A stretch of 64,000 nt of DNA from Chelonoidis abingdonii (lineage: Eukaryota; Chordata; Testudines; Testudinidae): the NCBI RefSeq assembly GCF_003597395.2, contig NC_133770.1:91402731-91466730 (forward strand). Reading direction: 5' to 3'. Made by a program: the position numbers and the translations under genes. A model generated the notes under the pieces. It did no database searches, had not been told where the DNA came from, and saw only the letters and a list, made by a program, of their open reading frames with translations. Positions 56,840 through 64,000 of the stretch are shown in pieces. Numbering within the stretch: position 1 is the first letter of the stretch; every line of letters begins with the position of its first letter.

Positions 56840-57478
56840 AGGCTTTGTCTACATGGGCCTTTCATTGGTAAAACTTTTGTCATTCAGGGGTGTGAAAAGG
56901 CACCCCCCCCCCCCGAACGACAAAAATTTTACCGATGAAAAGCACTGGTGTGAACAGCGCTTTTTCGGCAGGAGAGCTCTACTGCCAACAAAGCTACTGT
57001 CACGCCTTGGGGGTGGAAGTTTTTTGTTGGTGGGAGAGCTCTAGGTGACACAGTTGTTCTGTCCTAATTTCTTCCCCCGCCACCCCCCATAAGACAGTTT
57101 GTGTCAAGGAAGAGCTTCTCCCATTGATATAGCTATCACCTCTAAGGGAGGTGAATTAACCAGCCAAGGGAGAAGCTCTCAGGCAGTGTCTTCACTGCAC
57201 TATTAACTCGAACATAGATAGCTTGATTTAACTCCTCTCAGTAAGCCTAGTTCAGCCACACTGTAAATTAACACTTGAAGTACACAGACTCATTGGATTG
57301 CAGAGTGATTGTGTTAGGAGTTGATGTATTGTACCAGCCTTAGCTGTAGCTTGTGTCCCCTTACAGGTTAGTCAGCTTGAATTAAATGCACCACCACACT
57401 CAATCTAAGGGGTTTTGTGTGTGGACAACTTACATTATAACGTGAGTTAACACTGCAGTGAAGACCAGCCCTTAAAAG
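56840..57478. repeat. cluster of small GTCTACA-type inverted-repeat elements
   Basis: GGCTTTGTCTACATGGGCC opens the cluster and GAAGACCAGCCCTTA closes it. GTGTCTTCACTGC lies between them near 57187. Repeated GAGAGCTCT words occur inside. Probably two adjacent or nested copies of the family at 63291-63528. The internal boundary is not resolved. Confidence 0.5.
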
Positions 57479-57485
57479 TATAAGT

Positions 57486-57595
57486 GTATTTTCAAAAGTG
57501 ACTTAAGCAATTAGGAGTCTAAATCTCATTGAAAGTCAATAGGACTTAGGCTTCTAAGTCACTTAGGTGCTTTTTAAAATTTCACCCCTTGTGTG
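57486..57595. repeat. short foldback element
   Basis: TTTTCAAAAGTGACTTAAG at the left pairs with CTAAGTCACTTAGGTGCTTTT at the right. AGGAGTCTAAATC and GACTTAGGCTTCTAAG extend the stem. A common ancient reptile repeat by appearance. Confidence 0.6.
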
Positions 57596-57619
57596 TCTTT
57601 TGTAAAGTGCCAAGCATAT

Positions 57620-57995
57620 TGGTTAGAGCTGAGTGGGAATTTTCCGTCAGAATGGCTTCCTGAAGGAAAATGCACTTTTTGAAAAATCAAAATTTTCTCT
57701 GGGAAAATTTCAATTTAAAAAAAAAAATCTGTTTTTGGTTGGGAAAATCAAAATAATACATCAGCTGCCTGCCTGGAAGGCAGAAAAAAGGTTAACAAGC
57801 ATTCCAGGCAAGCAGCTCGCAAGCCAAAGATTCCGTTTTAGTTCTTATGAAATATAATCTTTTATTAAAAAAAAAAAATTTCTATCCTGTGGAAAACTTT
57901 GAGGTTTTTACTTTTTTTCCGGAAATGGGACAGCTTTTTTCTGATTCTTAAATTTTCAATGGGACAAAAATTCCAGTTTCCAGTCAGATCTAATA
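57620..57995. repeat. probable hAT-like non-autonomous element
   Basis: TTAGAGCTGAGTGGGAATTTTCC at the left is partly mirrored by CCAGTCAGATCTAA at the right. The interior is rich in AAAATTTT words and contains an imperfect palindrome, AGCTGCCTGCCTGGAAGG against CCAGGCAAGCAGCT. Boundaries are approximate. Confidence 0.5.
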
Positions 57996-59506
57996 TTGAT
58001 AGTACTCAATACGGTTAAACTATACGCTTCTGATTCTGCTATACTGATAAAATGCTTTGTGTTTACTGGCTATCTTTATCGGAGGCAGATTAATAGTTTC
58101 TAAAATTTTGAATGCTGGTGAGAAGTAAATAAGTGATTTATTGACATTGGGACCATTAATTAAGTCGACAAGCTAAAAGCATTAAGAAATTTGGGAACAG
58201 AAGACTCCCAATCATTTTTTTAAGTGAGTGATGTTCCTTTAATGAAATGGAAATAGCTTTGCTTAGCGTATAGTCTGATTAATGGTATCATAATGCACTA
58301 TTCTACAACTGCGTCTTTACTGACATTTTAATGTTGGAATTATATTGTAATATGTATGACAGACAGTTTCAAACTTCTGGGATACTCACTCTGGGGCAAA
58401 GCATGAGGTTTACTGGTGTGTATATCTTGTCCCCCGTCCTCCACCCTCCCCCCCCCCAAAAAAAGAGGGGGTCAGGACTAGTAGCTTAGGGTGTGCACTG
58501 CTACACAAAGGACCTTGAGACTTTTATTCTGCTTTTCAAGCCAGGAAAAGTATTTTGAAACTCATAATAGGGATCATCTATTTCACTGCTACACAATGAT
58601 GTTGCTTGTCTTTTCAGTCTTTGGTAAGTATGATGAGAACAGTTGCTACTATAGATGTACTTAATCCTGGCTCAGCGCAATGGGATGGAGTAGATCAACC
58701 TTTCTCAAACTTTGTTGCACTGTGACCCCCTTCTGACAATAAAAATTACTGTATAACCCAAGGAAGGGGTGGAGGGAGGGCGGCAAAGCCGAAGCACCAC
58801 CACTTTAGGGGAAAGGGCACCAAAGCACCGCCACCTGGGGCAGAGGGACCAAAGCAAGGGAAAGATACAGAAATTTGGTGTCAATTTTGTACTGGACCAA
58901 ACAGATTTGACTGCATGGCTGGATGGGTAATATTTCAATAGCTCATAGATAAAAGTCTGGAGCTTGATAAGTGGGGCACAAAAAGAAAACCCCTTTTCTA
59001 TCAGCAAAAAGTCATTGGAATGAAATAGATGAAACCAATATTGGAGGAGCAGAATGACCAAGTGGAGAAATGGGCTATATGGTCAGAAAAGTAAGGGAAA
59101 GGAAAAATAGCACTGAAAACGAAGATGACAATTTTGAATTAAATTCAGTGGATAGGGAGTCATGCAGTCTGAAAAGAGGTCAGATGGTCTAACTTCCTGA
59201 ATGAAAAATGGCTTGACCACAGCGTTAGGGCCTTAGTGAAGTTCCAAGAACAGAGATTTAGCACAACCGTAGAGAGAATTAAAATGTTTGAGACGACATG
59301 ATTAAGCCCCAATCTTTGCCAATAAATTAGAGATTGAGTATAGAAAATTTTGTTTGTGTGACATGTCACTTTCACAAAATCTCTATTTGCTTACATTGAT
59401 CTGCCTACTGTACACCTTCTAGAAATATTGAATATCATTTGAATGCCTTTTTTGGTACTCATTAAAGATGTATAATCCTTACTAAAAATTTTTAAAAAGC
59501 TAACTA

Positions 59507-59990
59507 CCGTATATACTACTTTATAATCCGAATATGTTTGGTAAAAAAGTGATGCATCAAAGAGCAGGGGTTGGCTTATAAATATGTCTACACCAAAATT
59601 TGATGATTTTAAACTCTATGGAATCATTGAATTTGAATATCTAATACATTGTTGTTTTCTTACCTGGAGCGTCTGCAGGCACAGAGCCCCTCAGCTCCCA
59701 GTGGCCGTGGTTTGCTGTTCCCAGCTAATAGCAGCTGCAGGAAATGGCGCCAGTGGCAAACCGCAGCCACTGGGAGCTGAGGGGCTCCGGGCCTGTGAAC
59801 GCTACAGGTAAACAAAATGTTCCAACCCGCCAGTGGCTTACTCTGACAGCTGGGAGCCAAAGTTTTCCAACCACTGAAATACAAGGTCGTCTTATGAAAG
59901 GGTCATACAGTTTTTGCTATTTTTACCTATCCATTGGGGTGGGGGGGGATCATCTTATAAATGAACGAGCTACTGAATGAGTATATATGG
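59507..59990. mobile_element. mariner-like MITE
   Basis: CCGTATATACTACTTTATAA at the left and TGAGTATATATGG at the right are inverted repeats, flanked by TA at 59505-59506 and 59991-59992. Inside, CTCAGCTCCCAGTGGC and GCCACTGGGAGCTGAG form a perfect nested inverted repeat. The open frames crossing it are artefacts. Confidence 0.75.
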
Positions 59991-60256
59991 TAATTGGTTT
60001 TGTGTTTGACAATTGAACTTTTGCCGATATTATGTGATAAGTCCCTAAATGTCATTCCTCATTTTCATGGTAATATAAATTAAATAGTCCTAAACTTTCG
60101 GTGAGAGCCTTTGCATTTCAAGTTTATTATTTTCCTCTCTGTATGAAGCTGATCTATATTTTAAGTGCTTTTTGTCTAATCCAGTGAGAAGGTTTTAAGT
60201 GTTTAGACATTCACTGTGTATTATGTAAATTGATGCACTTATTTTTCATTCTGAAG

Positions 60257-60370
60257 GCTCGTGAAGAAGAAATGACAGCAAAAGTAAATGAGCTGCAAAC
60301 ACAGCTGGAGGAATTGCAGAAGGAATACAAGCAAAAGCTGGCAGATGAGGAGAATAGGCGCAGGGAAGAA
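60257..60370 (+). CDS. GOLGA4: GOLGA4 exon, last visible (residues 2058-2095)
   Basis: 114 bases, 38 codons, phase 0 at both ends, acceptor TTCTGAAG and donor GAA|GTGAGC. It reads AREEEMTAKVNELQTQLEEL, then QKEYKQKLADEENRRREE. It matches human up to about the point where the rod ends. The following exons (end of the rod, linker and GRIP domain, about 120 residues in human) are not in the window. Confidence 0.95.
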
Positions 60371-61365
60371 GTGAGCTGACATTAATATTTATACTTGTAA
60401 CTTTAGGAATTCGTTTCACAGTTTTCATGAGACCCTCTAGTAGCTGTTAATTGACATGGGTTATATTTATATATCAGGTCTTGGCTTTCTTGTGCAATTC
60501 TGAATTCTTTGACCAATCTGTTTGCTACAAGTTGTGCAGTATTTAATTTGATCTTGTTTTAATAGTTTGCTTATTGGTTGGCTTTTCCGTCTGCTCCTTT
60601 GTTTTTAAACTTTGACTTTACACTGGAAGGACTTGTAACTTGTTCAGGAGGATGCAAAATAGCCCATTTTGATTCTATGAAATTTGGAATTGAAATTCAA
60701 AAGGACATAAAAATGTTTCTCTACCTCAAACAGGGGCTGATATTAAACAATTTTCTGTTAATGGCAAGATGGATGTACACTTCATAAAGGCAGATTAACA
60801 GGACCAAAATGTAGTTGTTATAGAATATAAGTATTAAAATTAGTATTACACTTAATAGGGAGAAAATACAAATTATTGAGAGGGACAACTTTTCTTTTCA
60901 TCTGACAGAAAATGCTCATTTTGCCTGTGAACCAATGGGAGGCATTAGAAGTATTTGATACCTCAGCAAGAGCATCATAAATTACATCAGTGATGTTATT
61001 AAAATGACTTTGTGTGATTTTGACTGAGAGATCATATACATTTTAATTTTTTCTTTCCCCTTAAATTAATTTACAAAAATAGTATAATGGGCATATTAAA
61101 TATATATCATTAAGGATTTTTATTGAATATAGAAAAAGCAAAAGGCCTTATATTAAACTATTGTAAACCAGCCCTATTGCACCTCTTAATAGTAATATGC
61201 CAAATACTGTGATTTTTTTTTTTTAATACGCTCTTTAGAAAGCCCTAAAGTATTGAGACACAACAGAAAATTTTTTCTCTAGGTCTAATGTTTTGTTCAT
61301 TTAATCCAATGATTTAAATGTCAAACAAATATTCTGTAAATAAGCAGTCATTTAATCCCGTATAG

Positions 61366-61696
61366 CAGTGGTTCTCAAAGCTGGTCCATTGCTTGTTCAG
61401 GGAAAGCCCTTGGCGGGCCAGACCAGTTTGTTTACTTGCCGCATCCGCAGGTTCAGCCGATTGCAACTCCCACTGGCTGCAGTTTGCTGCGCCAGACCAG
61501 TGTAGGCTGCGGGGAGCGGCGCGGGCTGAGGGGTGTGGTGGCCACCCTTCCCGCAGTCCCCATTGGCTTGGAGTGGCAAACCAGGGCCAGTGGGAGCTGC
61601 AATCAGCCGAACCTGCAGACGCAGCAGGTAAACAAACCGACCTGGCCTGCCAGGGGCTTTCCCTGTACAAGCATGGACCGGCTTTGGGAACCACTG
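61366..61696. mobile_element. non-autonomous hAT element
   Basis: The ends CAGTGGTTCTCAAAGCTGGTCC and GGCTTTGGGAACCACTG are inverted repeats. The flanks CCGTATAG (61358-61365) and CTATACAG (61697-61704) are weakly similar, so the duplication has decayed. CAGGGAAAGCCC and GGGCTTTCCCTG form an inner inverted repeat. GTTTGTTTACTTGCCGCATC is shared with the copy at 25257. Confidence 0.8.
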
Positions 61697-63290
61697 CTAT
61701 ACAGCATATATCATCGTGTTCATTTATAGATCATGCAGATCACATCAAATCCATGTGCCAGCAACTGTGTTTTTTTACTTACATTTATACATTTAACTTT
61801 CCACAGAAGTGCAAAGATGGCATAGAGATGTAAAATCTGTTTTGTTGCAAATTGTCTCTACATAAAGATATACCCACTTAAATTTTCTGACAGTGTGTAT
61901 ACAAACTTCATGTTCATCTCTCCAAGCTGATGACATATGAACTTTTTATTTACATAGATATTGGTACATATTTGTTCATTCATAAGTTATTTGCTGATGC
62001 ACTGAGAGTGATCCTTCATTACACAGTGTTATCCTGATGGAGAAATGCTACAATTGTTTGAACAGGCAACACTTGATGATGATCTATTTCACATTCAGAT
62101 GAAGACATTTTAAGGTCACTGATGATTATTTTTGTTTTCATGTGTCGGATTAATATTTGTAATGCCTTCCTTTTGACCTTGTGTAAATGGAGCTCCATTT
62201 GTTTTGCAGATGTTTAGTTATTAGGACACCATTCTCACACTCTGTTACTCAAGTTGTGGTGTGGCTGTGAGGTGTATGTTGGGGGTGTGGTTCTCCCTCC
62301 TATTTGGTTTAGAAGTTGTTTTGCTATTGCCCTTTGTTCTTCTTCCCAGCCCTTTTCACCTTGGCATTGCTTTCCTATGAAACCAGCTTTGATGTTAACC
62401 TAATGTAATGATGCACCTTTGCAACACTGAGGGGTTGGCTAAGCAAATTGTGCGGCGCCAGTAGGCCATATATATTTATATAAATTCACATGAACTGTGT
62501 ACGTATTTGCATAAATTTAAGTGGACTTGGAACCTGTATAAGTAAAATATTTTATGACTCTTACTACTCTTCATTTTCTCTTGCTCTTTCTGTACTTTAT
62601 CCATATTCTTTATTCCATTTTTCCTTTTTGCTATTTTTTCTGCTAAGTTAATAAAACTGTTTAGTCTTCAGGTTCAAGTAAGTTAAAGCTACTCCTTATG
62701 GGGTTAATATTTGTTGGCTATTGTTCTTCACATCTGTCTAATTTATAAATGGCTTTCTTATAACACTTCCTACACTAGGTAAATGTAGGTCTAAACCAAA
62801 GCTTGCACATAGTATAATTAGTTTTAAAGTAAGTATAATATTTTTGCCATAACATTTGTTTTTAATTCTATGACATGACAGATAAAATAATTATTCACTA
62901 AATGTCAATGTCTGAAATTTTCAACTGGGGTGTTTGAAACTTTTAGAAATGAACTCTAACAGGAAAGAGAAGGTTCTTGTTCAGGCAGGCTCCTGCTCCT
63001 GTTGAGTTTGAGCTCCACAGGGAACACATTCCCCAAAAGCACATCTTTTATGGAATGCAGAAGAGGAACTTCTCACCTGCAATCTGAATGTTAAGGAATC
63101 TTGTTTTGCTGATCTGAAGGGCCCATGAAAGCAGTTGTTTCCCTTCTGCATTTCATCCTGGGGCACAGTTGAAAATCTTATGTACTTAGTAAGTAAGAGT
63201 CATCTAGTGTCCTCTGTATATTCCCACTGTTGGGGGATGTACTGATAAGTGGAGCTGATACATTGAAACCTTCTGGTAGAAGTGCCTTTT

Positions 63291-63528
63291 AGGGCTAGTC
63301 TACACTGGCAATGCCAAAGTGGCTTGCATAGTCATGGCGCTCTAAAAAAACCCGCCTCCACGAGAGGCATAGCTACCATGCTGGGAATGCGGTTCCCAGC
63401 ACTGGTGCACTGTTTACACTGCCACTTTACAGTGCTGAAACTTGCTGCACTCAGAGGTGTGTTTTTTCACACACACACCCCGACTGAGAAAGTTGCAGCG
63501 CTGTAAAGTGCCAGTGTAGATAAGCCCT
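63291..63528. repeat. small inverted-repeat DNA element (GTCTACAC type)
   Basis: AGGGCTAGTCTACACTGGCA at the left and TGCCAGTGTAGATAAGCCCT at the right (one base apart in register) are inverted repeats. Inner words GCCACTTTACAGTGCTG and CAGCGCTGTAAAGTG also pair. It is the best-preserved member of this family in the window. Confidence 0.8.
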
Positions 63529-64000
63529 TACAGCACTCATGCACTCCTCCCACCCTCACTCTCAGTGTTTGCGAACATTCTGACAGCATGGCTATAAAAG
63601 AGGATGTGTTGCCTATTGCTGCCATAGTTCCTTTCACTTGCAGCAGTGAAAGGACATGAATCTCTCCAGATCTTGCATATCCATAGTAATAATAAGTGCC
63701 TTTTTAGATTAGTTATTGTTAAAAAGTTTTATAGTTAGTTAGAATAGTTTTTGATTAGGGTTTTATCTTGGAATAGGAATACTTACTAGTTCTTTTTGGT
63801 GGATCTCAGTGAAAAGCAGCATGGGTTTAAGAGGTGTGTGTCATGCCAGGCCGTCTTTCAGGCCATCTGGTGTGCATGTTTGGTGTCTGAAATGACAAGA
63901 TGAGAGTCATTCCCTGGCACACTGTGCTATCTGCAGCACATTACTCCTTAGGCCGAAACAAATGACAAAACTGACTTCAGGTCCTTCTGTTACAAGAGGA

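Larger units (their letters stand above)
56715..60256 (+). other. 12-kb intron, last part
   Basis: Contains several small inverted-repeat elements (about 56840-57478, 57486-57595 and 57620-57995), a hAT-like fragment near 58690-58860 and a mariner-like MITE (59507-59990). C runs lie at 56902-56914 and about 58448-58458. The remaining parts, notably 58000-58690 and 58860-59506, are unique-looking. The acceptor CATTCTGAAG ends at 60256 and has a modest pyrimidine tract. Confidence 0.7.
1..64000 (+). other. GOLGA4: GOLGA4 gene body (internal part, both ends outside the window)
   Basis: GOLGA4 (golgin-245/p230) is a long parallel coiled-coil protein of the trans-Golgi network. In the known family the C-terminal GRIP domain is recruited by Arl1-GTP and the N-terminal tip captures endosome-derived carriers through TBC1D23. 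Here 16 exons between 3015 and 60370 read as a continuous frame of 2,095 codons. Exon phases are mutually consistent and every intron is GT-AG. The product is rich in E, K, Q and L with heptad character. It aligns by eye with remembered human golgin-245 (about 2,230 residues) from near residue 40 to about 120 residues before the end. The start codon, promoter, GRIP exons, stop and polyA site are all outside the window. No nonsense or frameshift change is seen, so the gene looks functional. Residue numbers in the exon entries count from the first visible codon. Confidence 0.96.
60371..64000 (+). other. intron (5' part) after the last visible exon
   Basis: Contains a hAT copy (61366-61696) and a small inverted-repeat element (63291-63528). 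No further GOLGA4 exon was recognised in any frame. 60371-61357, 61705-63290 and 63529-64000 are otherwise unique-looking. Confidence 0.75.

Noticed and set aside
61314..61833. Open frames of 126 and 146 codons on opposite strands
   Set aside because: Mirror-image frames over the hAT element at 61366-61696.
60371..64000. Remaining GOLGA4 exons including GRIP
   Set aside because: I looked for the rod end and for GRIP-like coding text between splice sites and found none, so they must lie beyond the window.

Overview
The window is vertebrate nuclear DNA, most likely from a turtle. It holds one protein-coding gene, on the + strand: an internal stretch of GOLGA4 (golgin-245/p230), the trans-Golgi GRIP-family coiled-coil tether. 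The gene was recognised by reading short exons between AG acceptors and GT donors and comparing them with remembered human golgin-245. Sixteen exons (3015 to 60370) join in phase into 6,285 coding bases, exactly 2,095 codons, with no stop or frameshift. The extreme N-terminus (start codon and first exon or exons) lies left of the window. The last exons, with the C-terminal Arl1-binding GRIP domain, lie right of it. One 4.3-kb exon (38227-42539) carries about two thirds of the coiled coil.

The rest, over 85 percent, is intron and is rich in transposable elements whose mix points to a turtle. There are Penelope-like elements with the tail motif GGCTACCCCTCTGAT, an inactivated DIRS-type tyrosine-recombinase retrotransposon, CR1 LINEs, an L2/L3-like LINE, and many hAT and Tc1/mariner-Tigger DNA elements with readable target-site duplications. 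The species call is an inference from these families; I cannot name the species.

Layout: 1-3014, intron with small DNA-transposon copies. 3015-8759, exons for the Ser-rich head and the start of the rod. 8760-15285, intron with a GC-rich repeat-array element, a hAT copy and a rearranged Penelope element. 15286-20308, one exon and the DIRS element. 20309-25878, four exons. 25879-33616, a long, mostly unique intron. 33617-38226, three exons and a three-deep nested transposon stack. 38227-42539, the giant exon. 42540-48390, two exons with nested DNA elements and a LINE. 48391-60256, a 12-kb intron with a second Penelope element, a 607-base assembly gap, a Tigger element containing CR1, and several small inverted-repeat elements. 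60257-64000, the last visible exon and the start of the next intron.

I found no RNA gene, CRISPR array or prokaryotic feature, and no convincing new biological system. The observations most worth checking are the architecture of the Penelope insertions, two patches that look like uncorrected assembly, the nested insertion stacks, a 9-residue tandem repeat in the golgin head, and a conserved hinge-like segment in the rod.
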